From an uncultured Pseudoflavonifractor sp. (lineage in GTDB: Bacteria > Bacillota > Clostridia > Oscillospirales > Oscillospiraceae), in assembly GCA_947565875.1 (NCBI GenBank), contig CANOHR010000018.1, forward strand, positions 1 to 11,572: DNA of 11,572 bases, in the 5' to 3' direction. This document shows, piece by piece, positions 1 through 7,203 of the stretch (position 1 is its first letter; every line of letters begins with the position of its first letter). A program made the translations under genes and the position numbers. The notes beneath the pieces were generated by a model that was given only the letters and a program-made list of their open reading frames with translations, searched no databases and was not told where the DNA came from.

Positions 1-633
1 GCCATCCCCCTCTATCGTGCAAAGGCAATCCACACTGCCGTCCCCATCTGCGTCATATTGGCTGTAATCGATCCTATAAGTACGAAGGGCCTCCCCTACA
101 AGGTCATTGTATTTTGGGTGATAGTTAAGTCTGTCCTTTTCAGTTACATATGCCTCCTTGAGCCCGTCCACAAAATAGATAGGCAACACATCCGCCGTAA
201 CGTTTAACCGGCCGTAGGATTGGCGCAAAAAATAGGAATGGACAGACTGGTCCATCAATTCTCCCCCGTCATCCTCTCCGTTGAACAGCTGCTGATAATA
301 TTCCAGATCCTGCTCCCAGCTGCCGGTAAGGGGCTTGGTATCCGCAAACATAATGGGCAGCACCAGGAGCCTCACCTGACCTGTGGAGGGCATCAGGTGG
401 GGGCGAGCGATCCCCAGATAGGGCGCGATCCCCGCCTCCTCCCGCAGCTCATTTATTTTTCTCTGGAGCAGGGCGTCCTGAAGCTCCTCCTGGGCCTCCG
501 CTGGGGTCCCGCAGGAAAACTCCGTCCAGGACTCGGGCGGCTCAGCCTCCGCCCCATACGCGGGCGCCGCCAGGAAAGCCAGAAGCAGCCCCGCGGCCCA
601 GACCGATATCCACCGTCGCTTCTTTCCTTTCAC
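1..633 (-). CDS. Secreted M6-family metalloprotease, N-terminal part (cut by window edge)
   Basis: The first 211 residues of a secreted protein whose C-terminal part lies beyond the left edge. It starts with GTG at 633, preceded by GGGAGGAG about 9 bases upstream. Residues 1-28 are a signal peptide: basic KGKKRR, a hydrophobic core, then APAYG-A. After a charged helical stretch (45-66) come features I associate with the M6 (immune inhibitor A-like) domain: a hydrophobic strand VRLLVLPIMFAD (87-98), SVHSYFLRQSYGRLNV (130-145), and an Asp-rich calcium-loop-like YDADGDGSVD (193-202). The zinc motif HExxH expected in this family would lie further on and cannot be seen, so activity is unverified. 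Members are exported zinc endopeptidases that cleave extracellular proteins. The gene follows the S8 subtilase on the same strand, with a strong terminator between them. An inactive M6-like surface protein is the main alternative. Confidence 0.8.
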   Translation of the reverse strand, partial: MKGKKRRWISVWAAGLLLAFLAAPAYGAEAEPPESWTEFSCGTPAEAQEELQDALLQRKINELREEAGIAPYLGIARPHLMPSTGQVRLLVLPIMFADTKPLTGSWEQDLEYYQQLFNGEDDGGELMDQSVHSYFLRQSYGRLNVTADVLPIYFVDGLKEAYVTEKDRLNYHPKYNDLVGEALRTYRIDYSQYDADGDGSVDCLCTIEGDG

Positions 634-670
634 CGGCCTTCTCCTCCCTTCTCCGGCAAGGCAGCAAAAG

Positions 671-718
671 ACATACCGACCGTGGAAGGGCCTTTGGGCC
701 CTTCCACGGTCAGTATGT
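671..718 (-). terminator. Hairpin terminator between the subtilase and M6 protease genes
   Basis: A near-perfect inverted repeat: two 22-base arms (671-692 and 697-718) with a single mismatch and a 4-base loop. It begins six bases after the subtilase stop codon. Read on the minus strand it is followed by CTTTTGC, a short U-rich run, so it fits an intrinsic terminator for the subtilase transcript. The plus-strand side is followed by TTTCTTT, so it could work in both directions. It lies 38 bases upstream of the M6 gene start, which makes the downstream gene dependent on readthrough or on an unseen promoter. Confidence 0.8.
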
Positions 719-723
719 TTTCT

Positions 724-3700
724 TTACTCTTCCGTCTCCACAAACACGGAAATGATCTCTGTCGCTATGCTTCCATCCGCATGGAGCAGCCGGGCCAGAT
801 AGCGGTACTCCACCAGGCCGGGGACCGGTTCCTCCTCCTGCTCCTCCAGGGCAAACAGCATCCGGCTCTTGGGCAGCTGCTCCAGAGACAGGATCCGCAC
901 CGAGGGATCCACAATGGTCACCACCGCGTTGGGCTGCCGGTTGTTGGGATTTTCCAGATGGACCGGCAGGGGAACTACCAGGGTGCCCCGGACCACCTGA
1001 GAGCCGATCTTTGTGGCATTATATTTGCTTCCATCCCATGTGACGGGAATTTCCTCCGTCTCCCCGTCATTGCGCACAACGGGCGCCAGACCGGGCAGGC
1101 CCACCTCTTCAAAGGGCGTCCCGCTCACCACCCCGGACACCCGGGTCACCTTGGTGTTTGTGATGCTGTACTTTACCGTCTTGACCACGATCTCCACCAT
1201 CAACCCCTTGGGATTGCGCATGACCTCCTCCAACGGAATATAGCCTTTCAGGGTGTAGGTCCCCTCCGTCAAAGGATCATAGTCCGGGTTATCCTCCGGG
1301 CGCAGCTGGAAGGTGGCGTTGGCCGTGCTGGTCTCCTTCCTGCTGTTCTCCAGGGTCAGCACGACGCTGTGGGTCTCCAGCTGGTTGTAAATATCCTCCA
1401 GAGAGGTGCCCAGCTTCACCTCCATGACCCCCTGCGCGGGGAAGCGGCTGGGGGTGATCTCCACCACATCGAAGGCCTGGGTCACCGTGATATAGAGCTT
1501 GGCCTCCACCCCGGCGCCATTGACATATTGAGGATAATCCTTCAGCGTTCCCGTCACCTCCATAAGGGCAGTACCGTCCTCGCGCCACTCTGTGGGAAGG
1601 GGATCATAGCCTTCTCCCACGCCCCAGTCAACACCGGAGGATATCTTTTTTCTGACCCCGTCCACCCCCGCGCAGGACAGGGTGACCGTCACCTGCCCGG
1701 GCAAAGCCGCAATGTCTTCAAAGGCGGTCCCCTCCACCGTCAGGACATAGGCCGGCTCCACATCTATAACCTCCACCGCGTTGGTCTGAAGCAGGATCTC
1801 ATCGTGACCCTCATCCGCCGGGCAGGACATATTGGAGGGCAGCGCCAGGGTCCCCTTCAAAATATAAACGTCCGCCTGCTCCGGGTCAAAGTCAGGATTC
1901 CTCTCTGTCTCAAGGGCGACCTCCGCTTCGTATGCCGCGGTGAGCTCCGGCTGGTGATCCACGCTGGTGATCTCCAGTTCCAGAGTGGGCCTCAGAAGGG
2001 CCGTGATCTCCTCCAGGGTAAGCCCCGCGTCCGCCTCCAGCATATTATCGCCCAAAACGCCGGAAACGGTATAGTTCACCGGGTACACATCCACCACCAT
2101 GGTGGCGGTGATCTCCTCTCCCTCCGGCTGCTTTGCCATGGGGGGCAGATTGACCAGGGTCCCCAACAGGATATGCTCTCCCACCGTGTGTCTATCCATG
2201 ATATACTGCCGCCAATCCCACTGCACGTCCACCGGTATCACCATACCGTTTTCCAGGACAGCGTTCACCTGGGCGGGGATCCCCTCCAGGGCTGTGGGCA
2301 AAATGCTTTGAGGCGCCTCCATACGGGCAAGCTCCGTGGAGGCAATATCCACCTTGGAGGAGGTCACCCTTACCGTGATAGGCCCAGGGATATCCTCCGC
2401 AAGGGGCGTAAAGTTTTCGGGAAGACGGGCCGTAAGCACATATTCCCCCGGAATATCCTTGCTGGCGCTGTATCCGGGATTATCCTCCTCCGTCACAACG
2501 ATATCGCAGAAGGTCAGCACCTCCACGTCGGAGGACAGATCCGCAACCCGGACGCTGAGAGTTGACTTTCCCTCCTGCCGGAGCTGCTCGCTGATCTGGT
2601 CCAGGGTGCTGCCCGTCAGGATCTCCATGGAGATCTCGGCGGGGTCCGCCTCCCACACCTCATATTGTCTGGGAAGGACTGTGATCTCTATGGTGGCTTT
2701 TATATTTTTGGAGTTGGTGATATCAGATCCTTCGGGAATAACGACCTCCCCGGTAAGGGTCTGGAGCCCCACCTGGGAGGGGTCGTATGCCCCGGTATCC
2801 CAACGGACCGCAAGTTCTGCGGAGCCTCCTCTCACAAGCTCCGCCACCACCGTCTCCGGCAGGGCGACCGTGTCGGGAGTCCCGTAGGCGTGGAGCCTAT
2901 CTACAGGCGCCAGATAAATATTCTGCCCGATCTCCTGGGTAAGGGCGGGAATATTTTTAATATCGTTGTCGATAATGGGGCCCCGCACTATGATCTCAAG
3001 CTGAGGCTCCGCCCCAGAGGGATTCCGAAGGTCATCAGGGAGCGTGACAGTACCGGTGAAGATCTGGCTCTCCTCCGCCTTTTCCGGGTCATATCCCGTA
3101 AGGTCCCAGACAACGGGAAGGTCCTCCCAGGTCCAGTCTGTCAGCTTGGCCTTTACCGTTTGGGGAAGCTCCAAAGCCTCCGCCGCCGTTCCGTATTTCG
3201 TTTCAAGCTTGACCTTTTCAAATTCGGAGATCGTGCCGTAGGCCACCGGCATGGAAACCCTGACGGGGACCGCGCTGTAGGAATCCTTTCCTCCATTCCC
3301 CAACTCCCCGTACAAATTGGAGCCCCAGACCCAGACCGTTCCGTCATCCTGCAAAGCGGCAAAGCTATAATCGGTGGCCGCCACCTTCACAATGTTGGAA
3401 AGGCCGGGAACCGCGGTCATAGAGGCATTGCCGGCCCATTCGCTGACCGTCCCGTGTCCGGCCTGCCCATAGCTGTTTCCGCCGGAGACCCACACCTTTC
3501 CATGGGAATCCAGGACTATCTCTCCGCTGCGGCCGCATTCGATCTGCACGATCTCAGAGGTCCGGCTTCCAACCACTCTCCGGGTATAGGTCCGCCCGGA
3601 GGACGAGATCTGCGCTCTTTTTTGGGTGGTGTTGATGCAGTTATCCGTTGTCAGAAGGACGCCGTTGTCCCCCGCGCCCACGATATCCTTATAGGAATCC

Positions 3701-5628
3701 TTGGGCCCCATGACGCTGCTGCCTTCCACCAGGGAGACAGGCTCGTAGACCCGGGCCGTTGTTCCGGCCGAGTCTGTATTCTTGGAAAGCTCTCCCCAGG
3801 CCTGCACATCTCCCGACTCCAGCAAAACAAGGGCAAGGGAGCTGCCCGCCGCCACCGCCTTGGCGCCCTGGAACTCCGTAAGCTCCTCGCCGGAGGCGTT
3901 ATAATTCCACGTTCCGGTCTTGTAGCCCAGATCATTTCCGAACCGCCACACCTTGCCATCCTGCATCTGATACAGGGCAAAGGAGCTGCCCGCCGCGATA
4001 TCCTTGATGGGTCCCATAAAGACCCGGTAGGGCGACGTTACATAAGAGCCGGGATTCATAGGGTTCTGGATCTGCTTACAATCATTCTCCCCCCATCCAT
4101 AGGCTTCTCCGCTGGGAGAGACCAGAAAGACCGTATTGCTGCCGCCGCACAGGTGCGCCGGATCGCCGGCCTCGTTAAACATAAACTCCTTTTCATACTT
4201 ATAACCGGATCTTACCGGGGTCTTGCTGTTGGTTCGGGTCCCATCGCACAGCTGTCCGCTGCCCCCCTGTCCCCAACTCAAGATCTCCCCGTTGTCGGCC
4301 AATACATTATAGTGGGAACTTCCCCCAAAAATGTCGATGACCTTTCCATTCCGGGCGGAATAGCCCACCGGGGCGGAAGCTTCCGTTTCCCCTTCGGATG
4401 CGAGAGTATAAGTATGACCATAAAGGTTCAAAACATTTCCCTGATCGGTAAAGCCCACCATGGCTTTCGTCTTGTCCGCGCTTTCCTTCAGCGCTTCCTT
4501 CAGTTCAGAGACCTGGACCCCGGCGGAAAGAGCAAGGGCCGCCGCCCCGGAAACATGAGCTGCCGCCATGGATGTGCCGGAAAGAGTTCCGTAGGCGTTC
4601 CCAGGCTTTGTGCTCTCTACCTCATCCCCCCAGGCGGCAATGTCAACACTCGTCCCATAGGAAGAAAAGTAACTTAACCGGCCATCCCTTCCCACAGAGG
4701 CAACGCTGATGACATTATCCAGCCCAAAACATGCCGGGTATACCGGCGTCTGGGACATGTCTCTGCCGTCGTTGCCCGCAGCCGTCACAAAAAAGAGGGG
4801 AGACGCCTCCATCGCCTTTTCCAGCAGAGGACTATATTCCTCTGTCGTCCAGCTACAATTGGCAAGCATGGCTCCTTGATCCTCCGCATACCGGATCCCC
4901 TCGATCACCGTGCTGACGTAAGCTACGCCGTACTCCGATATCTGTACGGGCATGATCCTGGCCCCCGGCGCCACAGAGGCAATGATCCCCGCGATATGGG
5001 TCCCGTGAGCCTGCCCAAAGGTGGCGCCGTCAGCGGCGGTATTGGCGCTGTCGTGGTAAACATCCCAACCATCCGTCAGGTGACCCTGAAGATCCTTATG
5101 GAAAATGTCTACCCCATTATCCAGCAGAGCGATCAAGACTCCCTCTCCGCCGTCCGCCTCCCGCGCCGCGGTAGGCATTTCCTCCAAACCAGGAGTATTT
5201 GGCACGGCGTTTTCCTCCGCCACACTGTCAGCGCTGGCGAAGCTCAACCTGGAATCGGGGTATATCTCAAGTTCCTGATCCTGAAGCATACTGATAAAGT
5301 CATCCGGTATGACCTGCTCCTCCAACTCAATCACAAAGAATCCTTCCAGCGCCTCACAGTTGGTTTGCAGAGGACGGCTGGAAATACACAGCTTTCCGCC
5401 AAGCATATCACCTGCCGCCACAGCCTTTGCCCCCCGGACAAGAAAACGGTCCGTCCGGCTGCTCTCTCGCCGCACATCCTCCGCGGTAAGCGGCGCTTCC
5501 GTAATTGCCGCTATCTCTTCCTCCACACCGCCGCTGCCCGCCGCCAATGTGCATGGGCCACACTGCACCGTCGCGGCCAAAACCGCCCATGCCAGAAATC
5601 CACATAGGACCCGCTTCATTTTTTTCAT
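724..5628 (-). CDS. Giant secreted subtilase (S8) with RCC1-like propeller and Ig-like repeats
   Basis: A 1634-residue exported serine protease. Residues 1-31 form a signal peptide (MKKMKR, hydrophobic core, CTLAA-G); the VQC sequence does not fit a lipobox. Residues about 32-155 look like a propeptide. The S8 domain (about 160-405) has the whole catalytic set: Asp170 in LLDNGVD, His208 in HGTHIAG, oxyanion Asn286 in TAAGN and Ser353 in SGTSMAAAHV. An RCC1-like propeller (425-794) and eight Ig-like repeats (799-1573) follow, then a 60-residue acidic tail. No LPXTG motif, C-terminal membrane helix or SLH domain is visible, so it is probably released or held non-covalently. The mature protein has about 12 cysteines, many for a Firmicute exoprotein. 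The start at 5628 was chosen because GAGG lies 8 bases upstream and the signal peptide begins there; an in-frame ATG at 5694 lacks a good ribosome site. The substrate is unknown. Confidence 0.93.
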   Translation of the reverse strand: MKKMKRVLCGFLAWAVLAATVQCGPCTLAAGSGGVEEEIAAITEAPLTAEDVRRESSRTDRFLVRGAKAVAAGDMLGGKLCISSRPLQTNCEALEGFFVIELEEQVIPDDFISMLQDQELEIYPDSRLSFASADSVAEENAVPNTPGLEEMPTAAREADGGEGVLIALLDNGVDIFHKDLQGHLTDGWDVYHDSANTAADGATFGQAHGTHIAGIIASVAPGARIMPVQISEYGVAYVSTVIEGIRYAEDQGAMLANCSWTTEEYSPLLEKAMEASPLFFVTAAGNDGRDMSQTPVYPACFGLDNVISVASVGRDGRLSYFSSYGTSVDIAAWGDEVESTKPGNAYGTLSGTSMAAAHVSGAAALALSAGVQVSELKEALKESADKTKAMVGFTDQGNVLNLYGHTYTLASEGETEASAPVGYSARNGKVIDIFGGSSHYNVLADNGEILSWGQGGSGQLCDGTRTNSKTPVRSGYKYEKEFMFNEAGDPAHLCGGSNTVFLVSPSGEAYGWGENDCKQIQNPMNPGSYVTSPYRVFMGPIKDIAAGSSFALYQMQDGKVWRFGNDLGYKTGTWNYNASGEELTEFQGAKAVAAGSSLALVLLESGDVQAWGELSKNTDSAGTTARVYEPVSLVEGSSVMGPKDSYKDIVGAGDNGVLLTTDNCINTTQKRAQISSSGRTYTRRVVGSRTSEIVQIECGRSGEIVLDSHGKVWVSGGNSYGQAGHGTVSEWAGNASMTAVPGLSNIVKVAATDYSFAALQDDGTVWVWGSNLYGELGNGGKDSYSAVPVRVSMPVAYGTISEFEKVKLETKYGTAAEALELPQTVKAKLTDWTWEDLPVVWDLTGYDPEKAEESQIFTGTVTLPDDLRNPSGAEPQLEIIVRGPIIDNDIKNIPALTQEIGQNIYLAPVDRLHAYGTPDTVALPETVVAELVRGGSAELAVRWDTGAYDPSQVGLQTLTGEVVIPEGSDITNSKNIKATIEITVLPRQYEVWEADPAEISMEILTGSTLDQISEQLRQEGKSTLSVRVADLSSDVEVLTFCDIVVTEEDNPGYSASKDIPGEYVLTARLPENFTPLAEDIPGPITVRVTSSKVDIASTELARMEAPQSILPTALEGIPAQVNAVLENGMVIPVDVQWDWRQYIMDRHTVGEHILLGTLVNLPPMAKQPEGEEITATMVVDVYPVNYTVSGVLGDNMLEADAGLTLEEITALLRPTLELEITSVDHQPELTAAYEAEVALETERNPDFDPEQADVYILKGTLALPSNMSCPADEGHDEILLQTNAVEVIDVEPAYVLTVEGTAFEDIAALPGQVTVTLSCAGVDGVRKKISSGVDWGVGEGYDPLPTEWREDGTALMEVTGTLKDYPQYVNGAGVEAKLYITVTQAFDVVEITPSRFPAQGVMEVKLGTSLEDIYNQLETHSVVLTLENSRKETSTANATFQLRPEDNPDYDPLTEGTYTLKGYIPLEEVMRNPKGLMVEIVVKTVKYSITNTKVTRVSGVVSGTPFEEVGLPGLAPVVRNDGETEEIPVTWDGSKYNATKIGSQVVRGTLVVPLPVHLENPNNRQPNAVVTIVDPSVRILSLEQLPKSRMLFALEEQEEEPVPGLVEYRYLARLLHADGSIATEIISVFVETEE
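910..3234 (-). repeat. Eight Ig-like repeats in the subtilase, alternating between two types
   Basis: This segment encodes residues 799-1573, a tandem run of about 80-100-residue units resembling bacterial Ig-like group 4 domains. Type A units carry a G-T-P/A-x-E/D start, then an x-LP-x-V strand, a V-x-W-D strand, Y-D/N-x-x-x-x-G and an L-x-G-T/E-x-x-x-P turn. Good examples are VVWDLTGYDP (839-848), VRWDTGAYDP (941-950) and VTWDGSKYNA (1529-1538). Type B units carry LGTSLEDIYNQL-like helices and a DNPxYxx-YxLxGxLxLP turn, for example DNPGYS (1049-1054), NPDFDP (1244-1249) and DNPDYDP (1446-1452). The order read by eye is A-A-B-A-B-A-B-A. Such arrays usually act as spacers or adhesion modules in surface proteins; the role here is inference. 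Confidence 0.75.
3247..4356 (-). repeat. RCC1-like beta-propeller region in the subtilase
   Basis: This segment encodes residues 425-794, directly after the protease domain. At least six copies of the blade signature x-DG-x-V-x-x-WG can be seen: NGEILSWGQGGSGQL (446-460), SGEAYGWGEND (506-516), DGKVWRFGNDLG (557-568), SGDVQAWGE (605-613), HGKVWVSGGNSYGQAG (709-724) and DGTVWVWGSNLYGELG (762-777). A seventh, degenerate blade may lie around 650-670. RCC1-type propellers typically bind other proteins; in a secreted bacterial protease the likely job is substrate or surface recognition, which is inference. Confidence 0.82.
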
Positions 5629-5636
5629 TTTCCATA

Positions 5637-5641
5637 CCTCT
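5637..5641 (-). promoter_or_regulatory. Ribosome binding site that sets the subtilase start
   Basis: AGAGG on the minus strand, 8 bases upstream of the ATG at 5628. It supports that ATG, which opens a typical signal peptide, over the in-frame ATG at 5694, which would add 22 charged residues before the signal peptide and has only a weak purine stretch upstream. The upstream region contains AT-rich segments and a TATAGT at 5699-5704, but no matching -35 box at normal spacing, so no promoter is called for this gene. Confidence 0.7.
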
Positions 5642-5774
5642 TTTCTTTTTAGTTGCCTGCTGACCCATCCGTTTTTTTCCAGCTTTTCCCTCATATCTAC
5701 TATATCCGGCGGCTCTGCACTTTTGTGACAGTTTTTCTAAAAATATTAAATTGACGGCGAAAGCTCCCCCTTCC

Positions 5775-5800
5775 GGTGGATAATATCCGCCCCTACGATC
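5775..5800 (-). repeat. Short palindromic intergenic element
   Basis: On the minus strand this reads GATCGTAGGGGCGGATA followed by TTATCCACC. Positions 5775-5791 form a palindrome of 8 pairs (one G-T wobble) around a central A. From memory, the pattern GTAGGGGCGGAT...ATCCGCC resembles short dispersed intergenic repeats in some Oscillospiraceae genomes, so this may be a decayed copy. With only one copy in the window this cannot be shown here. It sits between the cca terminator and the subtilase gene, and could instead be a simple protein-binding palindrome. Confidence 0.35.
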
Positions 5801-5802
5801 AA

Positions 5803-5856
5803 GATAAACGAACCGGGCCGCCGTCCAAAGAAGGACGGCGGCCCGGTTCGTTTATC
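5803..5856 (-). terminator. Intrinsic terminator of the DUF554-cca operon
   Basis: A perfect inverted repeat of two 24-base arms (5803-5826 and 5833-5856) around the loop AAAGAA. The stem is GC-rich with AT-rich ends, so the 3' arm finishes in GTTTATC followed by TT on the minus strand. The 5' arm begins inside the cca stop codon (TGA at 5855-5857), so no spacer separates gene end and terminator. It should separate this operon from the subtilase gene downstream on the same strand. Confidence 0.9.
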
Positions 5857-7195
5857 AGTTTTGCTTTTCATATTCCTTCAACGTCTTCAGAAGGGTCTCC
5901 CGTTCGTTGGGAAGCGCCCCGTCCAGGACCCGCTCCAGAAGGGCAGTCAGGACTTTTCCCACCTCCGGTCCGGGGGAAAGTCCCAAGGCCAGGGCGTCTT
6001 TGCCGTTTACGGCCAGTTCCTTCAGGGAGAGACACTGTCCCTCCGCCGCCAGCGTCTCCGCCAGAGCCCGGAGACCCTCGCACCGCTCCAGGCGCTTATG
6101 GGACTTATCCCGGTCCTGTGCCAGAGCGTCTGCCCGCTTGACCTCCAAAAGCTGAAAAAAGGTCTCTCTCCCCAGTCTGCTCAGCCACCGGCGGACCACA
6201 CGGGGATCCTCCGGCAGGTCGATATCGTGGTATTTTACCAGGGTGACCACTTGACGGCGGACCTGATTTTCAAATTTCAGCCTTCGGAGCATCTCATCGG
6301 CCATCTCTGATCCCACCTGCGGGTGAACGCAAAAGTGGTCGATCCCCGCCTCATCGGTTACCCTGCACCGGGGCTTTCCCACATCGTGCAGGAGCATGGT
6401 GAGCCGGAGGATAAGTTCCGGCGGAGCCGCCTCCACCGCGTGAAGAGTATGTTCCCAGCCGTTCCAGCAGTGCCAGGGATTATTTTGCTCCATGGTGAAA
6501 AGGGGCTCCAGTTCCGGCCAGAACTGCCACAGTACATCGGGAAATTCCCGCAGGATCTCTCCCGCTCCCAGCCCCACTATTAGTTTACATAATTCTATAT
6601 GGATCCGTTCCGCCGCCACATGCTCCAGCATGGCCCGGCAGGCGTGGATGGCATTTGCCGTCTTCTCCTCCAGCGTGTATCCCAACACGGCGCCAAACCG
6701 AAGGCCCCGCAGGATCCGTAGGCCATCCTCCTGAAAGCGCCTGACCGGCTCCCCCACGCAGCGGATCCGTCCCTCCCGGATATCTTTCTCCCCGTCAAAG
6801 GGATCATACAATCCGCCTGTCAGATCCATGGCAATGGCATTCATGGTAAAATCCCTCCGGGAAAGGTCCTCCCGCAGGTCTGAGACAAACCGGACCCGAT
6901 CCGGCCTCCTGCCGTCGGAATAAGGCCCGTCACTGCGATAGGTCGTGACCTCATAGGCCTCCTCCCCGTCCAGGACGGTAATCGTACCATGTTTCAGCCC
7001 GGTCTTTACAACACGCTGCTCTCTAAAGCAAGCCTCTGTCTCCTCCGGGAGAGCAGAGGTACAGATATCCCAGTCCTGGGGTGGGACTTCCCGCAGAAGA
7101 TCCCGCACGCAGCCTCCCACCAAATGGGCTTCATATCCGGCGGCGGTCAGCGTTTTCAGGACCCGCTCCGCCCCGGGCGGTATGGTAACGTTCAT
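5855..7195 (-). CDS. cca: CCA tRNA nucleotidyltransferase (class II, with HD domain)
   Basis: A 446-residue cytosolic enzyme that builds or repairs the 3' CCA end of tRNAs from CTP and ATP without a nucleic acid template. The nucleotidyltransferase head shows GGCVRD (27-32), the metal-binding pair in DWDIC (41-45), a flexible-loop region around YRSDG (86-90), RRDFTMNAIAMD (113-124) and the nucleotide-selecting EDGLRILR (156-163). An HD-type metal motif, LLHDVGKP, lies at 268-275, giving the head-plus-HD layout common in Clostridia. The ATG at 7195 lies 8 bases after the stop of the DUF554 gene, with GAGGG just upstream. An in-frame GTG at 7207 that overlaps the upstream stop would add four residues, but its GGGAGG abuts it too closely. 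Coexpression with DUF554 is likely. The presence of the flexible loop argues against a pure CC-adding enzyme, but an A-adding-only enzyme cannot be excluded by eye. Confidence 0.93.
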   Translation of the reverse strand: MNVTIPPGAERVLKTLTAAGYEAHLVGGCVRDLLREVPPQDWDICTSALPEETEACFREQRVVKTGLKHGTITVLDGEEAYEVTTYRSDGPYSDGRRPDRVRFVSDLREDLSRRDFTMNAIAMDLTGGLYDPFDGEKDIREGRIRCVGEPVRRFQEDGLRILRGLRFGAVLGYTLEEKTANAIHACRAMLEHVAAERIHIELCKLIVGLGAGEILREFPDVLWQFWPELEPLFTMEQNNPWHCWNGWEHTLHAVEAAPPELILRLTMLLHDVGKPRCRVTDEAGIDHFCVHPQVGSEMADEMLRRLKFENQVRRQVVTLVKYHDIDLPEDPRVVRRWLSRLGRETFFQLLEVKRADALAQDRDKSHKRLERCEGLRALAETLAAEGQCLSLKELAVNGKDALALGLSPGPEVGKVLTALLERVLDGALPNERETLLKTLKEYEKQN

Positions 7196-7203
7196 AGCCG
7201 CCC

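Noticed and set aside
220..2565. A 781-codon plus-strand open frame opposite the protease genes
   Set aside because: It is rich in His, Arg, Gly and Gln with no domain, spans the 3' half of the subtilase and the M6 start, and runs straight through a terminator. It is an artefact of GC-rich codon positions on the minus strand.
2665..4677. A 670-codon plus-strand open frame opposite the subtilase
   Set aside because: Low-complexity basic translation with no recognisable motif, against a minus-strand gene with complete catalytic motifs and repeats.
5551..5628. Lipoprotein signal in the subtilase N-terminus
   Set aside because: Cysteines occur at residues 23 and 26, but TVQC and CGPC do not fit a lipobox; an ordinary signal peptidase site after LAA is more likely.
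5629..5694. Longer start for the subtilase at ATG 5694
   Set aside because: It lacks a ribosome site and would put 22 charged residues before the signal peptide.
5751..5786. Plus-strand promoter from TTGACG (5751-5756) and GATAAT (5779-5784)
   Set aside because: The spacing is 22 bases, too long, and no plus-strand gene follows.
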